From Bacillota bacterium (GTDB taxonomy: Bacteria > Bacillota > Clostridia > Oscillospirales > Ruminococcaceae), in NCBI GenBank assembly GCA_023418925.1, contig JAEZYS010000016.1, positions 62,001 to 126,000 of the forward strand: DNA of 64,000 nucleotides, in the 5' to 3' direction. The notes beneath the pieces are model-generated. The model was given only the letters and a program-made list of their open reading frames with translations. It had not been told where the DNA came from and made no database searches. Below are positions 31,973-40,704 of this stretch, piece by piece. Numbering within the stretch: position 1 is the first letter of the stretch; every line of letters starts with the position of its first letter. The position numbers and the translations under genes are program-made.

Positions 31973-33214
31973 ATGAACGGGATTAACACAGCTCCAGTAA
32001 TAAACACCCAAGGGGGTTTTGGTACTCTTCAGATAAACGTATTTTTTAATACCATAGGCAGACCTGCAGCTGGGGCACTTGTGAGGGTCATTGATCCGAA
32101 TACAAGTCAGGTGCTGGAAGAAACAAGAACTAATGCACAGGGGCAGGTGAGAGGAGTTACCCTTGCAACACCTCCATTGGACTACTCTTTACAGGATAAC
32201 CAGCCAAGACCATTCAACCAATATAATGTTCAGGTCATATATCCACAATATGAGCAAGCTAATATCTTTAATGTTCAGCTGTTTCCTGACAGCGTTGCAC
32301 TGCAGAGCGTTGCATTAACACCAAGTGTTCCTGAAATTTTAATTCCTTATCCTGCTTTATGGGGAACATATCCACCTAAGATTCCGGAATCTGAAGTAAA
32401 AAGAGTGCCACTCCCAACTGGTCAGGTAGTCTTGCCAGAACCGGTTGTTCCAGGTCTTGTTACTGTTCATGAGGGAAGACCAGAGGATACATCTGCAAGG
32501 AATGTCACCGTAGGCTTTACAGATTATATCAAAAATGTAGCCAGCAGTGAAATCTACACAACCTGGCCTCGTGAGTCAATTAAAGCAAATGTTTATGCAA
32601 TACTTTCCTTTACCCTAAATCGTGTTTATACAGAGTGGTACAGAGGAAAAGGATATGACTTTACCATTACAAACAGTACGGCGTTTGATCAGGCGTTTAC
32701 CTATGGCAGAAATATATATGAGGAAATTTCAGATGTAGTTGATGAAATATTTACGTCATATATCTCCAGATCAGATCTGATTCAGCCTTTGTTCACTCAA
32801 TATAGTGATGGAAATCGAGTTAAACGAGAAGGCTGGCTTAGTCAATGGGGTTCAAAAACGTTGGCTGACCAAGGACTTAATGCACTTCAAATACTAAAAA
32901 ATTATTATGGCTCTGATATTATTTTAAAACAAGCAAAAAAGGTAGAGGGAATCCCTTTATCATTCACAAGAGTTTTGAAAATTGGGTCAACAGGAGATGA
33001 CGTTCGCACTATTCAACAGCAGTTAAACACAATTGCCAAAAACTATCCGCTGATTAATAAAGTAATTGTTGATGGAATCTACGGAGAGAGCACAGCAGAA
33101 GCAGTACGTGTATTCCAACAAGTTTTCAATCTTCCTGTAACAGGAGAAGTAAATTTCCCAACATGGTATCGAATATCAGATATATTTGTTTCTATCAGCA
33201 AACTGGCGGGATAA
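31973..33214 (+). CDS. SleC-like spore cortex-lytic enzyme
   Basis: A 413-aa protein. The N-terminal part (about 15-115) is a beta-sandwich-like prodomain (AGALVRVIDPNTSQVLEETR). The core has the pattern of SpoIID-type lytic transglycosylases: NVASSEIYTTWPRESIKANVYA with candidate catalytic Glu193, and later GWLSQWGSKTLADQG then ILKNYYG. A peptidoglycan-binding domain (about 336-400: LKIGSTGDDVRTIQQQLN, VDGIYGESTAEAVRVFQ) ends it. This is the architecture of SleC, which hydrolyses cortex peptidoglycan after activation by Csp proteases, here encoded just upstream. Confidence 0.85.
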   Translation: MNGINTAPVINTQGGFGTLQINVFFNTIGRPAAGALVRVIDPNTSQVLEETRTNAQGQVRGVTLATPPLDYSLQDNQPRPFNQYNVQVIYPQYEQANIFNVQLFPDSVALQSVALTPSVPEILIPYPALWGTYPPKIPESEVKRVPLPTGQVVLPEPVVPGLVTVHEGRPEDTSARNVTVGFTDYIKNVASSEIYTTWPRESIKANVYAILSFTLNRVYTEWYRGKGYDFTITNSTAFDQAFTYGRNIYEEISDVVDEIFTSYISRSDLIQPLFTQYSDGNRVKREGWLSQWGSKTLADQGLNALQILKNYYGSDIILKQAKKVEGIPLSFTRVLKIGSTGDDVRTIQQQLNTIAKNYPLINKVIVDGIYGESTAEAVRVFQQVFNLPVTGEVNFPTWYRISDIFVSISKLAG

Positions 33215-33256
33215 AGTATTTAACAAACATAGTGATTTGTATTATACTATAAAAAT

Positions 33257-33299
33257 AAAACCACGGCTGAAACGGAAATTCCCAATCAGCCGTGGTTTT
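33257..33299. terminator. Bidirectional terminator between sleC-like gene and antiporter
   Basis: AAAACCACGGCTGA (33257-33270) pairs perfectly with TCAGCCGTGGTTTT (33286-33299); T-runs exist on both strands. Serves the convergent genes on either side. Confidence 0.85.
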
Positions 33300-33306
33300 A
33301 TTATAA

Positions 33307-34494
33307 TCATGATTTTTCTGCATTATTAAGCAGCTTTTTGTATGTGAGGTCTATCATGAATGCTCCGAACGGCGCTGTTATTATAATTGACAGAACTGCA
33401 ACTGAAAGAACAAGACTTCCGCATTTTAGCCCCATTGCAAGCGGTATTGCTCCGATAGCTGCCTGAACTGTTGCTTTTGGCGTATATGCAAGCATACAGA
33501 ACAGTCTTTCTTTCATATTGAGCTTTGTTTTAAGAAGTGATACGAAAACGCCAAGCATTCTGAACAGCAGAGCGGCAATCAGCAGGATAACTGCTGAAAA
33601 TCCGTATTCAGTTATGCTGTCTATATTGACTGCTGCGCCAACAAGAACAAACAGCACAATTTCTGCTGCAACCCAAAGCTTGTTGTATTTATCGGAAAGC
33701 CGGCTTGCAAGAATACGATATTTTGAAAACAAAGTCATACCAAGCACCATAATAGATATAAGTCCCGATACACGCACATATTCTGCCGTAAAACCCTGAA
33801 ATGCAAGTATAAGGAATGACAAACTCATTATGATAACAAGCTTTGCGCTGTCACGGATATGAACTTTTTTGAAGAATATATTCAGAAGCAAGCCAACGGC
33901 TATTCCAAGCACAATACCAAGCAGGATTGATGTCGGTATCTGGATAAAGTCTGTAACTGATGCATTTCCGCCAGAAACTATTGCTGAAAACGAGGTAAAT
34001 AGCACTATAACATACACATCATCAGCAGATGCACCTGCAAGGATAATCTGCGGGATTTGTTTGTCTGTTCCGTAACCGTCATTCATTACTTTAAGCATTC
34101 TAGGGACAACAACAGCCGGCGATACAGCCGCAATAACCGAGCCGATAAGTGCTGCCTCCATATATGATATATCAAAAAGGAGAGGGGCAAAGATCACTGT
34201 TCCTATAATTTCAAAGCTTGCAGGGACAAAGCACATCAGAAGTGCAGAACGCCCTGCTTTTTTCAGCTCTTTTATATCAAGAGAAAGACCTGCACGGGTA
34301 AGGATAATTACAAGTGCTATCTGTCGCAACTCCGCTGAAATGTCAAGAATTGAGCTGCTGATAAAATTAAGGACACAAGGACCTAAAACAATTCCTGTTA
34401 GTATCATTCCAAGAAGAGCAGGCAATCTAACTTTCTTAAAAAGCCATCCAAGAAACATTCCGATCAGAAAAATAAGAGCAATACTTGCTAACAT
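33307..34494 (-). CDS. Cation/proton antiporter (CPA family), fluoride-riboswitch controlled
   Basis: A 395-aa integral membrane antiporter with about 12 helices. Family blocks are LPALLGMILTGIVLGPCVLN near the N-terminus, IGSVIAAVSPAVVVPRML and the ion-site region ILAGASADDVYVIVLF with an Asp-Asp pair, and LAYTPKATVQAAIGAIPLA near the C-terminus. Its leader carries a fluoride riboswitch, and transporters of this class are among the genes known to follow that motif, so the likely job is fluoride or cation homeostasis. ATG at 34494 chosen since the upstream one abuts AAAGGA without spacing. Confidence 0.85.
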   Translation of the reverse strand: MLASIALIFLIGMFLGWLFKKVRLPALLGMILTGIVLGPCVLNFISSSILDISAELRQIALVIILTRAGLSLDIKELKKAGRSALLMCFVPASFEIIGTVIFAPLLFDISYMEAALIGSVIAAVSPAVVVPRMLKVMNDGYGTDKQIPQIILAGASADDVYVIVLFTSFSAIVSGGNASVTDFIQIPTSILLGIVLGIAVGLLLNIFFKKVHIRDSAKLVIIMSLSFLILAFQGFTAEYVRVSGLISIMVLGMTLFSKYRILASRLSDKYNKLWVAAEIVLFVLVGAAVNIDSITEYGFSAVILLIAALLFRMLGVFVSLLKTKLNMKERLFCMLAYTPKATVQAAIGAIPLAMGLKCGSLVLSVAVLSIIITAPFGAFMIDLTYKKLLNNAEKS

Positions 34495-34600
34495 AAAAAT
34501 CCCCATTCCTTTCTGTTGTTTGTTCCTATTATGTGAAGCAAAATGGGAACAAACAACAACGTGAAAAATGTTTTCACGATATTCCTACCAATAAATGCAG

Positions 34601-34646
34601 AAAAAGCTGACAGCTTCTGCGTGAAATCGCAGAAGTCATCAGCTTT
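34601..34646 (-). terminator. Riboswitch-linked attenuator
   Basis: On the minus strand, AAAGCTGATGACTTCTGCG pairs with CGCAGAAGCTGTCAGCTTT (one bulge) and is followed by a T-run. Its left arm is the 3' part of the fluoride aptamer, so aptamer folding and terminator folding exclude each other. Confidence 0.82.
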
Positions 34647-34690
34647 GATAAGCGGTTCAGGTTTCCCTTGGGAGAACTTCATTCCCATTT
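34629..34690 (-). ncRNA. Fluoride riboswitch (crcB motif)
   Basis: Read on the minus strand from 34687: GGGAATGAAGTTCTCCC, a short spacer, ACCGCTTATCAAAGC and GCTGATGACTTCTGC. This matches the crcB pattern as seen in the Pseudomonas syringae aptamer (GATG, TTC-CC stem, ACCGCT stem, GCTGATGA). GAAGT pairs with ACTTC exactly where the P1-type helix is expected. Located between a good promoter and the antiporter start. Predicted to allow transcription when fluoride is bound. Confidence 0.88.
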
Positions 34691-34695
34691 GTATT

Positions 34696-34723
34696 ATTAT
34701 ATCATGCTATTCTCAAAAGTCAA
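34696..34723 (-). promoter_or_regulatory. Promoter of the fluoride-riboswitch transcript
   Basis: On the minus strand TTGACT (34723-34718), 16-nt spacer, TATAAT (34701-34696). Transcription would start near 34689, at the 5' edge of the aptamer. Confidence 0.78.
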
Positions 34724-34754
34724 TAAGGTTTCCATTAAACCAGTTTCTTTGCTT

Positions 34755-35474
34755 TTAATCAGCTGTCAGACATTCCTTCTTCTTTATCTGGCCATAATAT
34801 GCATTTTCTCCATGTTTACGAAGATAATGCTTATCAAGGAGTTCTTGCTGCATTGGTCTGATATTATTGTTGAGTGTCTGATCATGCCATGCCATAAAGC
34901 TGATTTCTTCAAGCACAACTGCGTTATGAACGGCATTTATCGGAGATGTTCCCCATGCAAACGGGCCATGACTGTGAACAAGTACAGCAGGAATATCGTC
35001 AGGGGACAAGTTCTTGAATGTTTCCTCAATAACTCTGCCAGTTTCAAACTCATATTTACCACCGATTTCAGCAGGGGTCATCTTTCTCGTGCATGGTATT
35101 TCGCCATAGAAATAGTCAGCATGAGTTGTTCCAAGCGGCATAACCCCCATTCCAAGCTGTGCCATTGTTGTTGCCCAACGGCTATGGGTATGGACTATTC
35201 CTCCGATATTTTCAAATACTCTGTAAAGATGGACATGTGTATCTGTATCGGACGATGGATTATACTTGCCTTCAACTTTTTTTCCTGTGATAATATCAAC
35301 AGCCACCATATCATCAGGAGTAAGCTTATCATAGTCGACTCCGCTTGGCTTGATAATCATGATTCCTTTTTCACGGTTAATGCCGCTGACATTTCCCCAT
35401 GTAAATGTCACAAGGTTATACTTAGGGAGCAGCATATTGGCTTCATATACTTCCCTTTTCAACTCCTCAAGCAT
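34755..35474 (-). CDS. araD: L-ribulose-5-phosphate 4-epimerase
   Basis: A 239-aa class II aldolase-fold epimerase that turns L-ribulose 5-phosphate into D-xylulose 5-phosphate, the last specific step of arabinose catabolism. Zinc ligands are in HTHSRWATT (His pair) and the later VHSHGPFAWG; substrate motifs LVTFTWGNVSG and KPSGVDYDKL are typical. Full length. It follows araA by 10 nt. Confidence 0.94.
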   Translation of the reverse strand: MLEELKREVYEANMLLPKYNLVTFTWGNVSGINREKGIMIIKPSGVDYDKLTPDDMVAVDIITGKKVEGKYNPSSDTDTHVHLYRVFENIGGIVHTHSRWATTMAQLGMGVMPLGTTHADYFYGEIPCTRKMTPAEIGGKYEFETGRVIEETFKNLSPDDIPAVLVHSHGPFAWGTSPINAVHNAVVLEEISFMAWHDQTLNNNIRPMQQELLDKHYLRKHGENAYYGQIKKKECLTAD

Positions 35475-35484
35475 TCAACCACTC

Positions 35485-36969
35485 CTATCTGAGTTTCCAT
35501 GCTACATCAAGCATAAAGAGTTGGTCTTCAAGCTCTTCAAGCACTGTATCCTTGGTTATATGTACAAACTCAATGTCCATGATTCTTGCGTAATCTCTAA
35601 GCTGTTCAGCAGTTACATCATAGCTAAGTACCGTATGATGAGCGCCGCCTGAGAGAATCCATGCTTCTGCACCGGTAAGCAAATCAGGCATGGCCTTCCA
35701 CATTACTCTTGCAACAGGAAGATTAGGCATTTCATAAATAGGCTTTACAGCTTCAATGTCCTGACAGATAAGACGGAGTCTTCCGCCCATATCAATAAGG
35801 CTGGTAACAATACCCTTGCCCTCATGTCCCTCAAAAACAAGTCTTGCAGGTGGTTCTTTTCCACCGATACCGAGTGCATGAATTTCAATTCTTGGTTTAT
35901 CTGCGGCAAGGCTAGGGCATACTTCAAGCATATGTGCGCCAAGGCTTAATTCATTGCCTTTTGTAAGGTCATATGTATAGTCCTCCATGAATGATGTTCC
36001 GCCGGTTTTTCCTTCGGACATCTTCTTGAGTATGTATGTAAGAGCGGCAACCTTCCAGTCACCCTCACCACCGTAACCATAACCCTTTGACATAAGGTGC
36101 TGGCTTGCAATACCAGGAAGCTGTTTCATTCCCCAGAGGTCTTCAAATGTGTTTGAATAAGCAAGACAACCCTCTTCATCAAGCATTTTCTTGATAGCAA
36201 TTTCTTCTCTTGCCTGATATTTTAAAGTTTCAATATCCTTTTCATCAAAGTTAAATGTATATTCTTTTCTGTATTCATCCATCAGCTCATCTACCTGAGC
36301 GTCTGTAACCTTGGAAATATAATCAGCAAGCTGACCAACAGGCCATGTATTTACCTGCCAACCGAGCTGTTTCTGAACTTCAATCTTATCGCCCTCTGTA
36401 ACAGCAACATTTCTCATATTATCGCCAAAACGCATAACCCTCAGCTTTTTGCTTTCAGCAGCGCCGACAGCCGCCCTCATCCAGCCTGCAAGCTTTTCCT
36501 GAACATCAGTATCCTGCCAGTAACCAGCAATGATTTTTCTGCCCATTCTCAATCTTGCGCCGATAAAGCCATGTTCTCTGTCGCCATGAGCGGACTGGTT
36601 GAGGTTCATAAAGTCCATATCAATTTCCTTGTCAGGAATCTGACGGTTGAACTGGGTATGGAAATGGCAGTATGGCTTCTGGAGAAGTGTAAAACCGTTT
36701 ATCCACATCTTACTTGGGCTGAATGTATGCATGAATGTGATTATACCTGCACATTTATCGTTATAGTTTGCCTCTTTTACAATAGCAGTGATTTCATCAG
36801 CAGTTTTAACTACAGGTTTGAAAACAACTCTGCATGGAATTACATCAGCTTTGTCAAGTGTATCAGCAATTGTCTTTGAATGTTCAGCTACCTGGCGGAG
36901 AGTTTCCTCACCATAAAGGTGCTGTGAACCTGTAATAAACCAAAACTCATATTCTTTAATTGAAGACAT
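35485..36969 (-). CDS. araA: L-arabinose isomerase
   Basis: A 494-aa isomerase converting L-arabinose to L-ribulose. Motifs include WFITGSQHLYG at the start, HTFSPSKMWI, HFHTQFNRQIP, and the metal-site Glu in YGYGGEGDWK and FMEDYTYDL. The start at 36969 has GGGGGAG upstream; a longer frame to 37029 has none. Length is normal. Member of the araB-tal-araA-araD transcription unit. Confidence 0.96.
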   Translation of the reverse strand: MSSIKEYEFWFITGSQHLYGEETLRQVAEHSKTIADTLDKADVIPCRVVFKPVVKTADEITAIVKEANYNDKCAGIITFMHTFSPSKMWINGFTLLQKPYCHFHTQFNRQIPDKEIDMDFMNLNQSAHGDREHGFIGARLRMGRKIIAGYWQDTDVQEKLAGWMRAAVGAAESKKLRVMRFGDNMRNVAVTEGDKIEVQKQLGWQVNTWPVGQLADYISKVTDAQVDELMDEYRKEYTFNFDEKDIETLKYQAREEIAIKKMLDEEGCLAYSNTFEDLWGMKQLPGIASQHLMSKGYGYGGEGDWKVAALTYILKKMSEGKTGGTSFMEDYTYDLTKGNELSLGAHMLEVCPSLAADKPRIEIHALGIGGKEPPARLVFEGHEGKGIVTSLIDMGGRLRLICQDIEAVKPIYEMPNLPVARVMWKAMPDLLTGAEAWILSGGAHHTVLSYDVTAEQLRDYARIMDIEFVHITKDTVLEELEDQLFMLDVAWKLR

Positions 36970-36985
36970 TATAATCTCCCCCTTC

Positions 36986-37633
36986 TTATTTTGTAGGTAC
37001 GCCTTCCCAGTCTTTAATGAAACGTTCAATGCCGCTATCAGTAAGCGGATGTTTTATCATCTGTCTGATAACACTTATCGGGACAGTTGCAATATCACAG
37101 CCAAGCTTTGCCGCAGTAACCACATGGATAGGGTTTCTAACTGATGCGGCAATAATTTCTGTGCTGATATTCTGGACTCCGAATATGTTGGATATTTCTT
37201 CAATAAGGTTCATTCCCTCATTTCCGATATCGTCAAGTCTGCCGATAAAAGGCGATACATAAGTTGCTCCTGCGTTTGCTGCAAGAATTGCCTGTGCAGC
37301 AGAGAAAACCAGTGTTACATTAGTTTTAATACCCATTGCAGTAAGCCTTTTGCATGCTTTAAGTCCTTCAGCACACATTGGAAGCTTGATAACAATATTC
37401 TTGTTTATCTTTGAAAGAGGAATAGCCTCCTCAACCATTTTATCAGCTTCAAGTGAAATAACCTCAGCTGAAATAGGACCGTCCACTATGCTTGTAATTT
37501 CTTTTATAACTTCTTCAAAAACCCTTCCCTCTTTTGCAATAAGGGATGGATTTGTTGTAACTCCGCAAATTACTCCAAGGTCATTTGCCTCACGGATGTC
37601 ATCTACATTCGCTGTATCAATAAATAATTTCAT
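36986..37633 (-). CDS. Transaldolase (short, TalC/FSA type)
   Basis: A 215-aa class I aldolase of the short transaldolase group. Schiff-base lysine is Lys83 (NIVIKLPMCAEGL); KLFIDTANVDDIREAN and GVTTNPSLIAKEG at the start are diagnostic. Transaldolase links pentose phosphates to fructose 6-phosphate, so the unit joins arabinose breakdown to the pentose phosphate pathway. The gene starts within the araB stop (TAATG overlap) and is not usually found between araB and araA. Confidence 0.92.
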   Translation of the reverse strand: MKLFIDTANVDDIREANDLGVICGVTTNPSLIAKEGRVFEEVIKEITSIVDGPISAEVISLEADKMVEEAIPLSKINKNIVIKLPMCAEGLKACKRLTAMGIKTNVTLVFSAAQAILAANAGATYVSPFIGRLDDIGNEGMNLIEEISNIFGVQNISTEIIAASVRNPIHVVTAAKLGCDIATVPISVIRQMIKHPLTDSGIERFIKDWEGVPTK

Positions 37634-39327
37634 TATACTGTTACCTCTGTAAGTTCTTTATTGTTTTTTTGTTCTGCTTTTATCTTTTTAAGACGCTTCA
37701 TTACGTCGTTTGTTCCTCTGCCAAAATAATCGTGAAGAATAACATACTCATCAAACAGCTTATCATATATCTTCACATTTTCTTCTGTCGGATAATATAC
37801 AGTATCCTTTACCTTGCCCATCTTTCTTGCGGCTGTGAAAATATCATCATATCCGCCTGCATTGCCACCTGCTGCAACAGCAGCAAAAATAGCACTTCCG
37901 AGTGCCGGTCCCTGCAAGCTTCCTGCAATTTTAACAGGCATATTAAGGACATCAGCATAAATCTGCATCATCATAGGGTCCTTCTGGCTAATTCCTCCTG
38001 ATGCATAGAATTCATTTACTGCAACTCCGTTTTTACGGAAGTTTTCAATGATTTCACGGGTTCCGTATGCTGTTGCTTCTATAAGTGCACGGTACATTTC
38101 CTCAGGCTTTGTCTGCAATGTCATGCCAAGCATAACACCTGTCAGGTCAACGTCAACAAGAACACTTCTGTTTCCGTTCCACCAGTCAAGAGCTATCAGT
38201 CCGCTTTCACCCGGACTAAGTTCAGCAGCCTTTTGACGAAGATATTTATGTATGTTTATGCCCTTGTTCATTGCGTCCTGAACATACTCTGATGTAAGGC
38301 AATTGTCAATGAACCATGCAAAATGATCTCCAACACAGGACTGTCCTGCTTCATATCCGAAATATCCAGGATAAACTCCATCTTCTGCAACACCGCACAT
38401 ACCTGGTACAGTGTGCTTTTCATCTCCGAGCAGAATGTGACATGTAGATGTTCCGATAATTGCAAGCATTTTTCCAACATCATCAATGCCGACAGCAGGA
38501 ACACAGACATGTGCATCTACATTGCCGATAGATACGGAAGTTCCCTCACGAAGTCCTGTTTTTTCAGCCATATCCGCACTTATTCCGCCTGCACGCTGAC
38601 CGATAGGAGAGATATTATCGCTTATCTTTGTTCCTATTACGCCGTTAAGTTCAGGGCTGAGAGCCTTGAAAAAGTCATTGGAAGGGAAACCTTCACTCTT
38701 GCTGTAAATTGCCTTATACCCTGCTGTACAGCTGTTATGTGTTTCAACTCCTGTAAGCACCCACACAATCCAGTCCGCAGCTTCTATAAATCTTGCCATT
38801 TTATGATATACTTCAGGAGCTTCATCAGCAACTTCCATGAGTTTTGGAATAGCCCATTCACTGCTGATTTTTCCGCCGTAATCTGCTAGCCACTTTTCAT
38901 TCCTCTGTTCAGCTATTGTATTGAGTTTATTAGCCTTATCCTGAGCGGCATGATGTTTCCACAGTTTTACATAAGCATGTGGATTATGCTTGAATTCATC
39001 AAGGAAACACAAAGGTGTTCCGTCTTCAAGTACTGGAAGAACAGTACATGCTGTGAAGTCTGTACCTACGCCGATAATATCATCCGGATTAACTTTGCTT
39101 TCCTTTATTACTGCCGGAATTGTATGTGTTAGAACCTCAACATAATCCATAGGATCCTGTAATGCCCAGTCAGGACCAAGTTTTTCTCCTGTCGGTAATT
39201 CGGTGTCCATAACGGCATGAGGATATTCATATGTACTTGATGCAAGCTCTTTGCCGTTTTCAACGTCTACAATAACTGCACGCCCAGAAAGGCTGCCGTA
39301 ATCAATTCCTATCGTATACTTTGCCAT
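37633..39327 (-). CDS. araB: Ribulokinase
   Basis: A 564-aa FGGY-family kinase that phosphorylates L-ribulose. Key segments are YTIGIDYGSLSGRAVIVDV at the N-terminus, IGVGTDFTACTVLPVLEDG, GNVDAHVCVPAVGI and the FGGY-type ASGGISQKDPMMMQIYADV region. Two tandem ATGs lie behind GGAGG; I took the second (39327), with 8-9 nt spacing. It begins the enzyme half of the arabinose locus. Confidence 0.95.
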   Translation of the reverse strand: MAKYTIGIDYGSLSGRAVIVDVENGKELASSTYEYPHAVMDTELPTGEKLGPDWALQDPMDYVEVLTHTIPAVIKESKVNPDDIIGVGTDFTACTVLPVLEDGTPLCFLDEFKHNPHAYVKLWKHHAAQDKANKLNTIAEQRNEKWLADYGGKISSEWAIPKLMEVADEAPEVYHKMARFIEAADWIVWVLTGVETHNSCTAGYKAIYSKSEGFPSNDFFKALSPELNGVIGTKISDNISPIGQRAGGISADMAEKTGLREGTSVSIGNVDAHVCVPAVGIDDVGKMLAIIGTSTCHILLGDEKHTVPGMCGVAEDGVYPGYFGYEAGQSCVGDHFAWFIDNCLTSEYVQDAMNKGINIHKYLRQKAAELSPGESGLIALDWWNGNRSVLVDVDLTGVMLGMTLQTKPEEMYRALIEATAYGTREIIENFRKNGVAVNEFYASGGISQKDPMMMQIYADVLNMPVKIAGSLQGPALGSAIFAAVAAGGNAGGYDDIFTAARKMGKVKDTVYYPTEENVKIYDKLFDEYVILHDYFGRGTNDVMKRLKKIKAEQKNNKELTEVTV

Positions 39328-39543
39328 CATCGTATCCTCCGTAACAATATTACTGAATTACTAAAGTATTAAATTATATCCTGTTATATCTTCATTTTAA
39401 AATATTAAACGCAACATGCTCCCTGTGTCTGCCGCCGCAGAAAACAGCAGCGGCAAGGGAGAAAATTGGGGGTTATGGGGTAATTGGGGAAAAAAGAAAA
39501 TGAAGAAAAAGATAATAGCTGGTTTATTATTTCTGAACAACTG
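39328..39543 (-). promoter_or_regulatory. Spacer between transporter and araB, with hairpin and promoter candidate
   Basis: Contains a TGCCGC/GCGGCA hairpin (39429-39454) downstream of the permease gene on the minus strand, and a TATAAT (39378-39373) upstream of araB without a good -35 box. It may separate the importer and enzyme transcripts or stabilise their ends. No AraR-like palindrome seen here. Confidence 0.4.
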
Positions 39544-40644
39544 TCAGGTGTTCTGAGTAACCTTTGCCTTTTTACTGATTGTCATAAGTTCTTCTGTTTT
39601 GCCCTTTCGTGACATAACAACGCTCTGTACAACAAGGAACAGGCAAAGCATTGCTGCTATTGTAATACCCGTCCACCAAGCCTGATCAAGACCGACAGAG
39701 GATACAATATTCTGAATAAGACTAAGTGAAAGAACACCAAACAATGTTCCAAAAATGTTGCCTACACCGCCTGTAAGCATTGTTCCGCCGATAATGGTTG
39801 AAGCAATAGCATTCATTTCTGCACCTGAAGCATGAGAAGCGGAGCCTGAACCAACATGCATGAAGTAAACAAAACCACCTATTCCTGCGAGAAGTCCGCA
39901 GATAAGATATGACATGAATGTAACTCTCTTTACGTTTACGCCAAGCATAAGTGCGCTTTGTCTGTTTCCGCCGACAGCATAGAAATTACGTCCGAACTTT
40001 GTCCATTTAAAGACACAGAACAATACAGCAACTATCAGCAGAGCAACAATAACACCAATTTCTATGTATGCGTCAACATAATTTCCTGCTTTATTTATTG
40101 AACCCATTCCAGGAACGTTGATACGTGTATCCTTGAGAGCTACAAATTCTTCGTTCTGAACATTGAAAGGGTTATTATTTACTATTGTAGTCATACCACG
40201 GGCAAAAAACATTCCTGCCAGTGTTACTATAAACGGCTGGATATTAAGATAAGCAATAAGATATCCGTGAACAATACCGAATGCAAGACCTATTCCTACT
40301 GAAATAAGAATTGCGCCAAAAACATTTCCTCCGTTGAAGTCAAGATAAACTGCACAGCACATGCTTACAAGTGCAGTAACACCTCCAACCGAGATATCAA
40401 TTCCTCCTGTTATCATAACCAAAGTCATTCCACAGGAAAGAATAATCAGTGCCGCATTTGCATTAAGCATATTAAATAATGTCTGTGGCTTCAGAAATCC
40501 CTTTCCGAGAAAAATTATTGCGCCTGCATACATTAATATAAATACTACTATAGTAATTGATGTAAGCAGATTTGTATCTGTAATATGTCCCATTTTGCCG
40601 CGCAAAGTCCCGATTGGGGATTTTTCCTTGTTATCAAACGACAT
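39544..40644 (-). CDS. Sugar ABC transporter permease (YjfF/RbsC family)
   Basis: A 366-aa permease with about 9-10 helices. Family blocks: ILSCGMTLVMITGGIDISVGG, PFIVTLAGMFFARGMTTI, FYAVGGNRQSALMLGVN and EMNAIASTIIGGTMLTGGVG. It is one of two permeases in the importer, an arrangement like the furanose transporter YtfQRT-YjfF. The C-terminus carries a Lys-rich tail. GGAGG upstream. Confidence 0.9.
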   Translation of the reverse strand: MSFDNKEKSPIGTLRGKMGHITDTNLLTSITIVVFILMYAGAIIFLGKGFLKPQTLFNMLNANAALIILSCGMTLVMITGGIDISVGGVTALVSMCCAVYLDFNGGNVFGAILISVGIGLAFGIVHGYLIAYLNIQPFIVTLAGMFFARGMTTIVNNNPFNVQNEEFVALKDTRINVPGMGSINKAGNYVDAYIEIGVIVALLIVAVLFCVFKWTKFGRNFYAVGGNRQSALMLGVNVKRVTFMSYLICGLLAGIGGFVYFMHVGSGSASHASGAEMNAIASTIIGGTMLTGGVGNIFGTLFGVLSLSLIQNIVSSVGLDQAWWTGITIAAMLCLFLVVQSVVMSRKGKTEELMTISKKAKVTQNT

Positions 40645-40704
40645 ATTATTTGTCCTCCATTCTTTGTTGTAATATCAGATTATCAGGTCAGTTCCGGATA
40701 ACCG

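Noticed and set aside
34488..34688. Minus-strand open frame over the riboswitch
   Set aside because: The stretch is better explained as crcB aptamer, terminator and leader.
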